A stretch of DNA of 64,000 bases from an uncultured Acetatifactor sp. (GCA_934426825.1 CAKRYI010000010.1:18344-82343); one strand, 5' to 3'; positions 27,303 through 37,731 are shown, counted from the stretch's first letter. Notes: generated by a model not told the origin, from the sequence alone. A program made the numbers and translations.

Positions 27303-28970
27303 TTATGCCTCTGCTTGGGCTTTTTTCGCCCCATTGTAGAAAGCATATGCGTTTTTGCCATTCTTCTTAACCTCGTACATGGCTTCATCCGCACATATTA
27401 ACAACTGCTCCGCCTCGTCCGCATCCTTTGGATAAGATGCAATTCCGATGCTTCCGCCAATTTTCATTTTTTCCCCGCATATATTGAAACTCTTGGAAAA
27501 TACCTGCCTGCAGGCAAAAGCGGATTTCTCCACAATTTTTTCCTGACCGCTTCGGAGTAGCACAATGAACTCGTCTCCTGCGAAACGATATGCCGTAAGT
27601 ATTTGCGACTGCATCTCCTTCAGGCGCTCCGCAAGCTGCTGCAAAGCCTCGTCGCCTGCCGTATGCCCATAGGTGTCGTTAATGGATTTGAAATTGTCTA
27701 TGTCTATCATCATAATGGTGCAGGGCTTTTCCATCTCCATCATGGCTTCAAAATCTTCCATAAACTTACTGCGGTTTGCCAATCCGGTAATGAAATCGTG
27801 TTGGGATGCGGATTTCAAAATCGTCCTTGCATCCTCTAACTCCCGCAGCAACTTTCTGTGTCTGATATTGTCCACACAGATAACCAGCATCACAATCAAC
27901 AGAATCCCGGCAATCGCAATTGCCGGTCTCATCATTTCCTGATTTCTTTCAAAATAAGTTGTTTTCCGGTTCAAAACTTCCGCACCGGAAGGAATGGTGG
28001 ACACATCCACACCATGCTGTCTTAATACCATTTCATCCACAATCCATATGGCTGAACCCGTATTCAATTTCATTTTGGAAATGTCTTGTCCACGCATAAT
28101 GGATAAAGCCATCTGTCCGATTTGCTCTCCCGCAGCTTCCATGGAAGCCACATATCCGCCGGCAAAGCCTCCGCCGATTCCCATATCCGTCACCGTAATC
28201 ACCGGTGTTTTGCTACGCTCTTTCAATATTTGTGAAATTTCATCGCAGGAATACTGCCTGCCATTCACATCACCCGTCATGGAAATGTAGAGTAAAATAC
28301 TGTCCGCCTCTACGTTACGCACCTGTCGTTTAAATTGCATGTCCGTATACTCGGACGCATTAATTACCTCAAACTCCAGATTCGGATATTTGCTTTCACA
28401 GTTGTAAAAAAGCTGTTCTCCCGCCTCTCCCGCAAGACTGTCATCCGTAATCGCATAAACCTTCTTTGCGTCCGGCTTCATCGTAAGTCCCCATGCAATA
28501 TTCTGCTCTGGGAAAACAGACTGCTCAATTCCCGTAATATACGGATTCTCCGCTGCCGCAACCGCAAGTTCCGCATTGTTGACCCCTAAAAAGAGTATGG
28601 GAATCTCCGGGAACAACTCACTCTGGTATCTCATGGCAAAATCCAAAGCGGCATCGTCCCCCACAAGGACAATATCATACGGATTCTGCTTCGCCAGCCG
28701 GTATTTCAGTCCGCTGTAAAACAACGCAACGGAAGTATTATCATACACTCTTCTGGTGTCCATAAATTCGTAATCGACCGTCACTCCGTTGCCTAAACTC
28801 TTCTCCAGTCCGGCTATCTGGTTCTTCACACTTGACCACGAAAAGGAATAAGAGCTTATAAACAGTATTCTTTTATCATACTCTTCTGCTTCCGTTGTGG
28901 TTTTAGGGAACAGCCATAAAATTTCAACTGCAAAAAGCAGCACTAACCCTCTAAAAAACTTTTTTGACAT
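27303..28970 (-). CDS. diguanylate cyclase with periplasmic-binding-protein-like sensor
   Basis: 555 residues. The signal/anchor (FRGLVLLFAVEILWLF) is followed by an extracellular region resembling ABC substrate-binding proteins of the PF04392 kind (ILFISSYSFSW, IVLVGDDAALDFA, VTDMGIGGGFAGGYVASM). A membrane helix (AIAIAGILLIVMLVICV) leads to a C-terminal GGDEF domain: HDFITGLANR, DIDNFKSINDTYGH, the signature as AGDEF and GGSIGIASYPKD. AGDEF variants can be active, so c-di-GMP synthesis in response to an external ligand is the likely role. No EAL domain is present. Confidence 0.9.
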   Translation of the reverse strand: MSKKFFRGLVLLFAVEILWLFPKTTTEAEEYDKRILFISSYSFSWSSVKNQIAGLEKSLGNGVTVDYEFMDTRRVYDNTSVALFYSGLKYRLAKQNPYDIVLVGDDAALDFAMRYQSELFPEIPILFLGVNNAELAVAAAENPYITGIEQSVFPEQNIAWGLTMKPDAKKVYAITDDSLAGEAGEQLFYNCESKYPNLEFEVINASEYTDMQFKRQVRNVEADSILLYISMTGDVNGRQYSCDEISQILKERSKTPVITVTDMGIGGGFAGGYVASMEAAGEQIGQMALSIMRGQDISKMKLNTGSAIWIVDEMVLRQHGVDVSTIPSGAEVLNRKTTYFERNQEMMRPAIAIAGILLIVMLVICVDNIRHRKLLRELEDARTILKSASQHDFITGLANRSKFMEDFEAMMEMEKPCTIMMIDIDNFKSINDTYGHTAGDEALQQLAERLKEMQSQILTAYRFAGDEFIVLLRSGQEKIVEKSAFACRQVFSKSFNICGEKMKIGGSIGIASYPKDADEAEQLLICADEAMYEVKKNGKNAYAFYNGAKKAQAEA

Positions 28971-29354
28971 CTGTATACCCCATACGCTTAGTAATTCTTA
29001 CCTAACCCTTGTTTTTGCTTTCAACACATCTAGTACAATCTTACCATATATATTTTAGAAATCAAGTTTTTTTGTACATTATTTACATATGTTTTCGTTG
29101 CCACGTATTTTTCTATCCGGTACTTGCAATATTTCCCAGTGGGACAATCCACCAGCAGTTACATTTATATGGTACATTTTTTCATATCGGATTTTTAAAG
29201 CTAAACAATTTCGTGCCCAGTTCTAATATAATGCCCTTCCTGAATTGCCGCAAAAGTTGCTATGGCGCATATCACAACAGCACTATATTGTATTTCAACG
29301 AAAGGCAATGTCAACGGCAGAAGGAATAATAAGATTGTATGTATGAACTGCTTT
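28971..29354. other. 384-bp intergenic region, possible gene remnant
   Basis: AT-rich upstream region of the GGDEF gene. No intact gene is visible. On the minus strand, from an ATG at 29270, a frame reads MRHSNFCGNSGRALY, then one stop codon, then continues for about 45 codons (including AGGLSHWEILQVPDRK) before another stop. This could be a decayed coding fragment, but chance cannot be ruled out. Confidence 0.3.
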
Positions 29355-29879
29355 CTATAATTGAATCCAATATCTCTGCTCTATCTGCCCGTCTTCCTCA
29401 ACTTCATTTTCAAGGATTCCACCATTATAAATAATGGATTTTACCGAACCGATATTGTCCTTGTCACAACACATTAAAACCCGGTTAATTCCAATTTTCC
29501 GACATTCTTCAAGGGCAAGTGCAATCATAGCCGTTGCATATCCTTTCCTTCGTTCACTCGGTCGTATTCCATCCCCAATATGCCCTCCGGTTTTCAAAAG
29601 CCCTTCGCTTAAATAATGGCGGATATTCACAGCACCTACGAAAATATTTTTCTCTTTGTCCAAGCAGAAAAATGTGGTATCCGGAACCCAGCCTTCCTCG
29701 GTTTCTTCCTTTATTTCTAAGTTATCCATATAATACTCAAAATCATGGAAATCATTTTTAAAGATTGCCCACGGAGAATCATCTACATGATTTACTTCCA
29801 TATAAGCCGTCCACTCCGTCAACATATCAAAGAGCTGTGTCTTATACTCAGGCGTCAACTTTACCAATTCAATATTCAT
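29355..29879 (-). CDS. GNAT-family N-acetyltransferase
   Basis: 174 residues. The acetyl-CoA binding motif A is visible as IGDGIRPSERRKGYATAMIALALEE in parts (Q/RxxGxG/A variant RRKGYA), preceded by the beta strand FVGAVNIRHYL. The C-terminal NIGSVKSIIYNGGILE is the usual N..S..... NGG motif. The start at 29879 (MNIELVKLTPEYK) has a GGGAG ribosome binding site; the open frame further upstream runs into the small RNA gene and is rejected. The acceptor substrate is unknown. Confidence 0.88.
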   Translation of the reverse strand: MNIELVKLTPEYKTQLFDMLTEWTAYMEVNHVDDSPWAIFKNDFHDFEYYMDNLEIKEETEEGWVPDTTFFCLDKEKNIFVGAVNIRHYLSEGLLKTGGHIGDGIRPSERRKGYATAMIALALEECRKIGINRVLMCCDKDNIGSVKSIIYNGGILENEVEEDGQIEQRYWIQL

Positions 29880-30000
29880 AAATAGTTCTCCCGCTCTCAA
29901 TAAAATCCAATGAAAAGCTAGTTCTGTTTTGCTGTTATTCGCATTATACTTTGGATATGTAACTGTTTTTTGTAAGTATTCTTTTTCTCTTTGATAGGAT

Positions 30001-30033
30001 AGAAAAAGCGTCTGCTGATAACATACAGACGCT
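30001..30033 (-). terminator. Terminator of the candidate small RNA
   Basis: An 8-bp perfect stem (agcgtctg / cagacgct), 11-nt loop, followed on the minus strand by TTTTTCT. It ends the RNA candidate that begins near 30171. Confidence 0.85.
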
Positions 30034-30171
30034 TGCATACTTTTCCAGTCTACTTTCTGTGCTTTGCTTGTCAGCAGGCATCTATCCTGTCATCAGAGCC
30101 ATCCACATCTCTATGTGCGGCTTAACCGTGAGGTTTTTCTGTTGCTCCCCAACCTACTTGTCTGCCTTTAT
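30002..30171 (-). ncRNA. Candidate structured small RNA (~170 nt)
   Basis: A stand-alone transcription unit with no credible ORF. It starts about 7 nt after a perfect consensus promoter and ends in a strong terminator. The transcript can form several local helices: AGGTT with AACCT, CGG-TTAAG-CCG, CACAT-AGAG-ATGTG (extended by GCC/GGC) and CAGG/CCTG. A 5' GCAGAC near 30165 could pair with GTCTG of the terminator stem, giving an alternative fold. I cannot assign it to a known family; the raiA RNA of Firmicutes is one family worth testing by covariance model. The 6S, SRP, RNase P and tmRNA hallmarks are not visible. Confidence 0.65.
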
Positions 30172-30177
30172 TCCACA

Positions 30178-30206
30178 ATTATATGAATTCATTTCTTCTA
30201 TGTCAA
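30178..30206 (-). promoter_or_regulatory. Perfect sigma-A promoter of the small RNA
   Basis: TTGACA (30206-30201), exactly 17 nt, then TATAAT (30183-30178) on the minus strand. This matches the consensus at all twelve positions, suggesting strong constitutive expression. Confidence 0.9.
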
Positions 30207-30374
30207 GCCAAGTAAACGTTTTGTCCATAATCTATAGTATGAGTATAAAGCTTAGCATTCTCTTATATATATTTATTCCTCCTTCATTTTTATTAATGAA
30301 AAAATGCTTGTATACAGCATCTCTCAATCTCTTCTACTTATGTTTACATAATAGAATCCCCTTAACTCTTAATA

Positions 30375-31154
30375 TCACCGTTCAATGATATAAACACACT
30401 CTCCTTCTATTACCTCACTACTCTCCTTCACTGTAGTTTGTCCACTCAAGCAAAATGCAGGGCGTACGCCGGCACAAATATCAGCTGTACTACTTCCGAC
30501 CGCCTCAACCCCCACCATAACAACTGTACATTTCTCCCAAAGCTGAGGTGTTCTCGTCCAATATGGACAGGAAGTCCCTTGCTCCATAGTAGCCTCCTTT
30601 GTTACATATTCTGCTTCATAGAAATAGTCCAACGGTATTCCTTCCTTTGCCGTAGTTGAACCATCCAACCCCTCTATCCCTAATTCAACAGCCGATAACA
30701 AAAATATCTTACGGTTAATTTCATGTGTCTTATAATTCCATTCAGTATAGCTTTCCTTATCTGTGACTTCTATTTCACTATCAACAATATTTTCTTTCAC
30801 CTCGTTAGATAGGGAACTCAGAAAGTCTGTATTTAAAAATTCGTCTATACTACTATTCTCATAATAAGAGCCATACTCATCCTGCGCCCAGAACTCTCCA
30901 TGCTCTTCATACTGCCTCAGCTCCGGCAAAACATATTCTCTCAGCAACAGCACATTCTCATCCTCACTATAATCCGAAGTTAGAACCAGATAAGGAACAA
31001 ATGCCTCATTTTCCTTGATATATACTCTTGCCTCCTTCGCACCCTCATCGTATACAAGATTCTTTAGTATCAGCTTCTCACTCTTTCCGCATCCACTTGC
31101 AAGTAACATCATGGCTGCTATCAAAAAATGTATAATTATTTTCTTCTTATTCAT
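30375..31154 (-). CDS. DUF6273-like lipoprotein
   Basis: About 259 residues from the ATG at 31154 (MNKKKIIIHFLIAAMMLLASGCG), which gives a clean lipobox ASGC and is preceded by GGGGGAGAAGG. The rest shows the DUF6273 pattern: STAEFLNTDF-like SSIDEFLNTDFLSSL, IFLLSAVELG, a YWTRTP motif, and GVRPAFCLSG near the end. Such domains occur on surface proteins and lipoproteins of gut Clostridia; their role is unknown. It is AT-richer than its neighbours and next to mobile-element debris, which suggests acquired DNA. Confidence 0.75.
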   Translation of the reverse strand: MNKKKIIIHFLIAAMMLLASGCGKSEKLILKNLVYDEGAKEARVYIKENEAFVPYLVLTSDYSEDENVLLLREYVLPELRQYEEHGEFWAQDEYGSYYENSSIDEFLNTDFLSSLSNEVKENIVDSEIEVTDKESYTEWNYKTHEINRKIFLLSAVELGIEGLDGSTTAKEGIPLDYFYEAEYVTKEATMEQGTSCPYWTRTPQLWEKCTVVMVGVEAVGSSTADICAGVRPAFCLSGQTTVKESSEVIEGECVYIIER

Positions 31155-31237
31155 CCTTCTCCCCCAAATAAGTATCTTAAATCTGTTCTCTCTTTTCCCA
31201 CATTCCAGCACTTCTTTTATCACACTGGTTTATCATA

Positions 31238-31630
31238 TCATCCGAGTGCACTACTTTCAATACTTCTTTGCATTTTTAACACGTTTTTGCATTTACATTC
31301 TTCCATTTCAATACTCTCATCATCCACATCCTCTGAAACCATAAATTCTCGTGTCTCATCGTTTGTATCAACCGGAATCTCAGCCAATTCAGAAAACTGT
31401 TCTTGTTTCTTTTTATCTGCTTCTCGCAATTTAGCAAATTCCTCATAGGAAAGAATCTCTTCCTTTGCATCTGCAAAAGTTACATCGGCTGTATCCTTGT
31501 ATTTGATATTTTCCAGATAGTCCATGTAGTCCCATTTCCATTTATGGGTAGTACCGGAAATCTGCTTTAATACCATATCCCAAAGTTTCCCTGCTTTGGT
31601 AGCTTTTTCACGATACAGTTGCCTTAACAT
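31238..31630 (-). pseudogene. downstream part of a disrupted TnpV-like or accessory gene
   Basis: A 130-codon open frame beginning MLRQLYREKATKAGKLWDM, in a different frame from the TnpV-like fragment just upstream and overlapping its end by 23 nt. It lacks its own convincing ribosome binding site. The tail is acidic (VDTNDETREFMVSEDVDDES). It may be the continuation of the upstream gene after a frameshift, or a separate small accessory protein. I cannot tell which from sequence alone. Confidence 0.4.
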
Positions 31631-31853
31631 GAAGCTGATTCGTTCTAAGATGGTAACGATACCTGTCAGGGTGGTTTTCTTTCATATAAGAGATCCACAA
31701 GTGACCATATTTTCCGATATCAACAGATGTCATAACCGAATCCGTATCGGATTTCGTATCAACATCATCCATACCGATATTGGGATACAAAATGCCGTCC
31801 ACCTCTGTGTAAGTACCGCCCAGCTTCTCAAACAATGAAACTTCATTACTCAT
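31608..31853 (-). pseudogene. TnpV-like transposon-encoded protein, probably broken
   Basis: Starts at ATG 31853 with GGAAGGAG upstream (MSNEVSLFEKLGGTYTEVDG). The segment GKYGHLWISYMKENHPDRYRYHLRTNQLH follows the TnpV pattern (GK.G.L...YL.E..P..Y..L...G.L), seen in small proteins of Clostridial transposons. The frame then stops early (HVKATVS) and the remaining length appears in another frame at 31238-31630, so a frameshift is likely. Confidence 0.5.
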
Positions 31854-32012
31854 AATCTTAACTCTCCTTCCATAATACATTTGAAGTTTTGATAATAAAA
31901 AAGCCCATATACCTGCATTTCTACAAGTACACGGACTTATACTTTTATCATCCTTTTCTGATGATTCCTATTCGTTTGTACTACACACTTTACTACACAC
32001 TTTTACGATAAG

Positions 32013-32273
32013 TTACGATACGTTTGCAATTTCTGCGAAAGTGCTGTAAGCCTTGTAAATACGGCATTTTCCGAGGTTTTGGAGAGTCTCTAAAATGGGA
32101 CAACCAAGAATTGGTAAAATTTCCATTAATCCTGTTTTTCCAACACCAGTTGGCAATACTACAATTGCATGGATATGTTTATTTTTCACAACAAAATAGT
32201 CATATACCTTAAAATATCCTTGCGTCTGAGGTTCTCTTAGTTCCTCATTTTCATAAATGTTTGGATTTGACAT
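32013..32273 (-). pseudogene. N-terminal stub of a mobile-element DEAD/DEAH helicase
   Basis: 86 codons. The first ~55 residues (MSNPNIYENEELREPQTQGY.KVYDYF) resemble element-borne helicases and include a Walker A motif LPTGVGKTGLM. After EILPI the sequence leaves the family and reads through unrelated DNA to a stop. A full helicase would be several hundred residues longer, so this is a deletion product. Next to it lie two copies of tactacacactt (near 31979-32002), consistent with an element scar. Confidence 0.6.
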
Positions 32274-32286
32274 TTCAAAATACTAA

Positions 32287-32327
32287 AACCCCCATACACT
32301 TGCAGTTTCCCGCAAAGTGTGGGGGTT
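32287..32327 (-). terminator. Terminator downstream of gdhA
   Basis: A long GC-rich hairpin (aaccccca.acactt / aagtg.tgggggtt) lies 22 nt after the gdhA stop. It is flanked by TTTT on one side and CATTTTTT on the other, so it may work in both directions. Confidence 0.8.
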
Positions 32328-32348
32328 CATTTTTTGAATAATTATACG

Positions 32349-33842
<1,494 letters not shown>

Positions 33843-33975
33843 TAAACTTTATCTCACTACTTTATAAAAGATTTTTCCCATTTTTTATACAACTTGCACA
33901 ATAAAATATACGTGTATACAATCTGTGCGTTATAGTGCACATATCTTACGAAAAACAGGATACTTTATCGCACGG

Positions 33976-34407
33976 CTACAGATATTCCTTGAGGCATTGT
34001 ACATTCTTTTCCTCAAAATCAATCAGCTGTTTTGCAAGCGCCACCGGCTGCTCCCCCGCATTTTGGTTATGACGGAGAATTTTCTCCATTTCCAGAATTC
34101 CGTTATTGCTTCCCTTAATAATCATTTCCGCAATATGGCTGGTACTGGTATTTAAAAGCGTATTATAATGGATTCCCGCCTTAAGCATCATATCCGCCAT
34201 GCCGCTTCCGTGATACGGCTCTGCTTTTGCCTCTAAAAGCTGCTTGAGCGCTTCATTGTGCAGCTGTGAGTATTGCAATGACTGTCTTGAAATCTGTCTC
34301 GCCAGATTATCGTCATACACCTTGTCGGAAATGGCGTCGATTGCCGTAATTGCCATCTCCGTATTTCTCTGAATCTCCCGATATACTGCCACTTCCTGTG
34401 ATTTCAT
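33976..34407 (-). CDS. all-helical hypothetical protein
   Basis: 143 residues from the ATG at 34407, preceded by GGGAGG at 5 nt. It is predicted to be fully helical, with the shape of a four-helix bundle (QISRQSLQYSQLHNEALKQLLEA, HIAEMIIKGSNNGILEMEKILRHN in parts). The layout resembles ferritin-like or DUF2383-like helical proteins, but the metal ligands are not clear. It is downstream of the SH3 protein gene and upstream of gdhA on the same strand. Confidence 0.6.
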   Translation of the reverse strand: MKSQEVAVYREIQRNTEMAITAIDAISDKVYDDNLARQISRQSLQYSQLHNEALKQLLEAKAEPYHGSGMADMMLKAGIHYNTLLNTSTSHIAEMIIKGSNNGILEMEKILRHNQNAGEQPVALAKQLIDFEEKNVQCLKEYL

Positions 34408-34439
34408 TCGCACCTCCCGACACGCCTTTTGCCATTAAA

Positions 34440-34474
34440 AAGGCTTTCCATAGTTTTATCCTACGGAAAGCCTT
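34440..34474 (-). terminator. Terminator after the SH3-domain gene
   Basis: A 10-bp perfect stem (aaggctttcc / ggaaagcctt) with a 15-nt loop, followed on the minus strand by TTTAATG. Confidence 0.8.
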
Positions 34475-34520
34475 ACTTTCACTCTATTGACAGTATATCC
34501 TGTTTCAAAGATTTCATACA

Positions 34521-35753
34521 TTACTGTACATAATCTGATTTTACATATCCAACTTTGCCGTTGTACTTAATCTTGCACCAGCCGTTCTCATTTGCAAGAA
34601 GTTCAGCGGAATCACCACCTGCCAGCACGCCAAGTCTGTCTGCAGTCTCGCTTGCGGAAGAACGTACATTGATATTGGTAGTAGCGGTAACGGTTCCGAT
34701 ACTCTCCATTCCGGCTGCGCTTTCCACTGCCTCAAGGTATTCCGACTTGATAAAGCCCTCTTTACCGTCAAACAGAATCTTGGTCCAGCCGTTGACTCTC
34801 TCCTCCACAACCTGAAGCTGTGTGCCCTGGGATACCTTTCCCATCTTATCTGCTTTCTCGCTGTCAGAACTTCTGACATTCACGGTTGCTGTTGTTGTTA
34901 CATACTGTACAACATTCTCTACAGGGGTGTCTGCTGTCTGCTCCGGATTCTCCGTATTCGCATCCGGTGTCTCCGTGTCGGTTCCCTGAGTCTCCTGACC
35001 TTCCGCATTTGCATCCGGCTGCATCTCGGTGGCATTCTGGTCAGCCAGTTCCACTCCTACTGCGGCATTTACCTGCTGATCCATTTCATTCAGATACTCC
35101 AAAAGCTCCGGATGTTCCTTCATCAGCTCTTTATATTCCACGATAACACGGTTGTTAAATTCTACCACGTCATCCTGTGACATTACCTCTCCCAGATAAG
35201 CAGCCTGTTCATCGGTGAAATCACTTCTCTTGATATAAAGATTTCCCTGCTCATTGGTACATACATAGTATGCGGAGTAACCGGGATATTCCTCCGGATG
35301 ATCCACAAATATAACCCTGCAATATACAAACACGATTGTCGAGCCTGCTTCCAGTCCCGGCTTGGTGTAAATTTCAAAGGTAGAATAATGGTCGATATAC
35401 TTTGACCGCTCCTGATAGCTCAGCATATCCTGTGTGGAAATTTCATCACACACACTGTTCAGAATATCGGCATCTCCTGTGGTCACACCGTTGTAGTAAG
35501 AATTAATCAGTTCCGTAATAGCAGCATCCTCATTCAGCGCCATAGGCTCATCCGGTACGGCAGTAGGGTCTGTTGCTTCCGTTCCGCTCTCTTCCTCGCT
35601 GATAATTCCGTTTTCTGCCAGCTTATCCTTCTTCCCGGCATTGAGTGCCACACTTACCGTCACGGCTACCGCAGCCACTACGATTACCGGAAATGCCATC
35701 TTGCCATGTTTTATAATATAATTAACGATTTCTTTTGCTTTATCCTTCAACAT
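34521..35753 (-). CDS. membrane-anchored protein with two bacterial SH3 domains
   Basis: 410 residues. A single N-terminal membrane anchor (MAFPVIVVAAVAVTVSVAL) is followed by a folded domain (~70-235; INSYYNGVTTGDADIL resembles NTF2-like/uptake-like sequences), an acidic Thr/Glu/Asn-rich linker and two SH3b repeats: TTTATVNVRSSDSEKADKMG..VNGWTKI...GFIKSEYL and TATTNINVRSSASETADRLG..ENGWCKI...GYVKSDYV. SH3b domains usually bind cell-wall peptide or glycan. It is single-copy with its own terminator, upstream of the helical hypothetical gene. Confidence 0.85.
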   Translation of the reverse strand: MLKDKAKEIVNYIIKHGKMAFPVIVVAAVAVTVSVALNAGKKDKLAENGIISEEESGTEATDPTAVPDEPMALNEDAAITELINSYYNGVTTGDADILNSVCDEISTQDMLSYQERSKYIDHYSTFEIYTKPGLEAGSTIVFVYCRVIFVDHPEEYPGYSAYYVCTNEQGNLYIKRSDFTDEQAAYLGEVMSQDDVVEFNNRVIVEYKELMKEHPELLEYLNEMDQQVNAAVGVELADQNATEMQPDANAEGQETQGTDTETPDANTENPEQTADTPVENVVQYVTTTATVNVRSSDSEKADKMGKVSQGTQLQVVEERVNGWTKILFDGKEGFIKSEYLEAVESAAGMESIGTVTATTNINVRSSASETADRLGVLAGGDSAELLANENGWCKIKYNGKVGYVKSDYVQ

Positions 35754-35835
35754 AAAAATATCCTTTCATAAAATAAACGTAACTATCCAGAAACTTCGTG
35801 TACACACTTCCCCGCCTCTGAACAGTTACTGATAA

Positions 35836-35954
35836 ACAAGGTGATGTAAAGTGCATCCGACAGGAATCGAACCTGCATTAAAGGCGTCGGAGGCCTTCGT
35901 TCTATCCATTAGACTACGGATGCAAATTATTACAAATTTGTTACATCACCTTGT
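35836..35954. repeat. 14-bp inverted repeat enclosing tRNA-Arg
   Basis: acaaggtgatgtaa (35836-35849) and its exact reverse complement ttacatcaccttgt (35941-35954) flank the tRNA gene almost symmetrically, 2 nt and 17 nt away. The precursor RNA could close into a long helix around the tRNA; on the minus strand the downstream arm is followed by TTTATC. Confidence 0.8.
35852..35923 (-). tRNA. tRNA-Arg (anticodon CCG)
   Basis: A full cloverleaf: 7-bp acceptor stem GCATCCG/CGGATGC, D arm with AATGG, anticodon stem AAGGC/GCCTT with loop CTCCGAC (anticodon CCG, reads CGG), and T arm CAGG-TTCGATT-CCTG. The discriminator base is A. CCA is not encoded. Confidence 0.97.
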
Positions 35955-36004
35955 CTACTATAGCACAAAAATATTTATATGTCTACTACGTTTTTTAGGA
36001 AAAA

Positions 36005-36898
36005 TCAGAAAATAATTTTAAGACCGTCTGACGGCTCATAAAAATAGAGCTGATTAGAGAGAACCTCTTCGGGTTCCACCTGAGATAAATTCACTTCTTC
36101 AATCATGCTTCGCAGTTCTTTCACATCCTCATGCCCGCCGTTTTCAAGCAGAATCATTTCATGGACAGAACTCGGTATCAGATAAAATCCCTGTTTTCTT
36201 GTTGCAGCAATCTTTTCCAAAAATCCCGGATAGAGAACACAGGCAGCACCGAACGTCTTTTCCTTATTGCCCAGCACCCGCATAGGTATATCCTCAGGCA
36301 CAATCTCCGTCAGGCTGTCCGGATCCGACACCATTTCCCGGATAACATCCACCATTGCAGAATCCTCCGCCGGGAACAGCCTCGGCGTATTTTCCTGCGC
36401 CAGCAAAAACAGTTCCTCCACATCCGTATTCCACAGTTCCAGATGGCTGTTGTATACCTGAATGGAGCCGTTTCCCAGCACTCCCCCTCTGTAGGCATAA
36501 TAAAAACAGATGGCAAGGTCTAAATATTCTTTATGCGGAATTGTTTCCAGTAATTCCCGATTCTGTTCCGCCGAAATCAGTTTATAGCAGATTCCGTCCT
36601 TCACCTGCTCAAATTCCCGGAAAAATGACATATCCACATCCGTTTTCGGCGTGTCCTGCTCGTAAACCTGTATGATTTTATCCAGTATGTTTTGCATGGT
36701 TACGCCGCCCTCATATGCCTCCCAGAACGAATTTAAGTAAATCGTCGGGGACACATTGCAGTCTTTTGTCAAAATCAGCATTCCCTGTAAAATAACGCCG
36801 TTATTTTTACATACCTCCTGCAATCTCACTTCATACCCCTCGCCCAGTTTTCCTGCAACCTCTTTTTGAATCTTCTCTGCAAATACTTTTAAATCCAT
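36005..36898 (-). CDS. DUF5688-family protein
   Basis: 297 residues from the ATG at 36898 (MDLKVFAEKIQKEV) with GAAGGGA upstream; the longer frame is rejected because it runs into the efp terminator. The pattern NNGVILQGMLI, PTIYLNSFWEAYEGG and the C-terminal MRVLGNKEKTFGAACVLYP, FYLIPSSVHEMILL fits DUF5688, a family abundant in Lachnospiraceae and of unknown role. It is soluble, with no signal peptide. It follows efp after a terminator. Confidence 0.8.
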   Translation of the reverse strand: MDLKVFAEKIQKEVAGKLGEGYEVRLQEVCKNNGVILQGMLILTKDCNVSPTIYLNSFWEAYEGGVTMQNILDKIIQVYEQDTPKTDVDMSFFREFEQVKDGICYKLISAEQNRELLETIPHKEYLDLAICFYYAYRGGVLGNGSIQVYNSHLELWNTDVEELFLLAQENTPRLFPAEDSAMVDVIREMVSDPDSLTEIVPEDIPMRVLGNKEKTFGAACVLYPGFLEKIAATRKQGFYLIPSSVHEMILLENGGHEDVKELRSMIEEVNLSQVEPEEVLSNQLYFYEPSDGLKIIF

Positions 36899-36986
36899 AT
36901 ATTTTCCCTTCTGCGCTGTCAGATGCCGGAAAACCGCATGCAGCGCCCATGGATTTTCCGTGTCTGCATTCCGAAAAAAGGACATC

Positions 36987-37032
36987 AAAAAAGACAATGG
37001 CGCTTCCAAAAAAGAAGCATGTCCATTGTCTT
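36987..37032 (-). terminator. Terminator after efp
   Basis: A long hairpin: aagacaatgg (36991-37000) with ccattgtctt (37023-37032), extended by inner gcttc/gaagc, followed on the minus strand by TTTTGATG. Confidence 0.9.
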
Positions 37033-37064
37033 ACAAGTCTTAATAGCTATGAATTGCAGTCAGC

Positions 37065-37622
37065 TTATACACGAGACAGATATTCACCGGTTCTGGTATC
37101 AATCTTAATCTTGTCTCCCTGATTTACGAACAGGGGAACAGATACAACTGCTCCTGTTTCAACGGTAGCAGGCTTGGATGCTCCGGTTGCGGTATCTCCC
37201 TTGAATCCGGGCTCAGTCTCTGTAATATCAAGTTCTACAAACAGAGGGGGCTCTACGGAAAATACGTTACCATTGTGAGAGCAAACCTTGCACATCTCAT
37301 TCTCCTTTACGAATTTCAGTGCATCACCAACGGTCTCGTTGTTCAGAGCAATCTGCTCAAAGTTCTCTGTATCCATGAAGTAATATAAATCTCCATCAGA
37401 GTACAGATACTGCATATCTTTTCTATCAATACGCGCCTGAGGGCATTTCTCGGTAGGTCTGAAGGTTCTCTCAACCACACCGCCACTCTTGATGTTTTTC
37501 AGCTTGGTCCTAACGAAAGCTGCGCCCTTTCCCGGTTTTACATGCTGGAATTCAATAATCTGGAATACGTTGTTATCTAACTCAATCGTAATACCATTTC
37601 TGAAATCACCTGCAGAAATCAT
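37065..37622 (-). CDS. efp: translation elongation factor P
   Basis: Relieves ribosome stalling at polyproline. The 185-residue chain shows the KOW-like N-domain, with Lys32 at the tip of the loop (KPGKGAAF), the position modified in many bacteria, and the C-terminal OB domain ending [16 protein letters not shown], the EF-P signature. Which modification applies here cannot be told from this window. It sits downstream of aroKQ, a familiar arrangement in Firmicutes. Confidence 0.97.
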   Translation of the reverse strand: MISAGDFRNGITIELDNNVFQIIEFQHVKPGKGAAFVRTKLKNIKSGGVVERTFRPTEKCPQARIDRKDMQYLYSDGDLYYFMDTENFEQIALNNETVGDALKFVKENEMCKVCSHNGNVFSVEPPLFVELDITETEPGFKGDTATGASKPATVETGAVVSVPLFVNQGDKIKIDTRTGEYLSRV

Positions 37623-37731
37623 AGTATATTCCTCCTAAAATTTTCACGTTATAATTCCTTAACAGTTTAATATAAAAATCCATATATTTCAACTGTTTTT
37701 AAAAAATTTGTTGCAAAAAATGTTATAAAGG

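Noticed and set aside
29880..30038. N-terminal extension of the GNAT acetyltransferase
   Set aside because: It covers the small RNA's terminator, and the internal ATG at 29879 has a good ribosome binding site and matches the family start.
30080..30110. Hammerhead ribozyme core (CTGATGA) in the small RNA
   Set aside because: The CTGATGA is present but the GAAA segment does not follow the next helix as the hammerhead fold requires.
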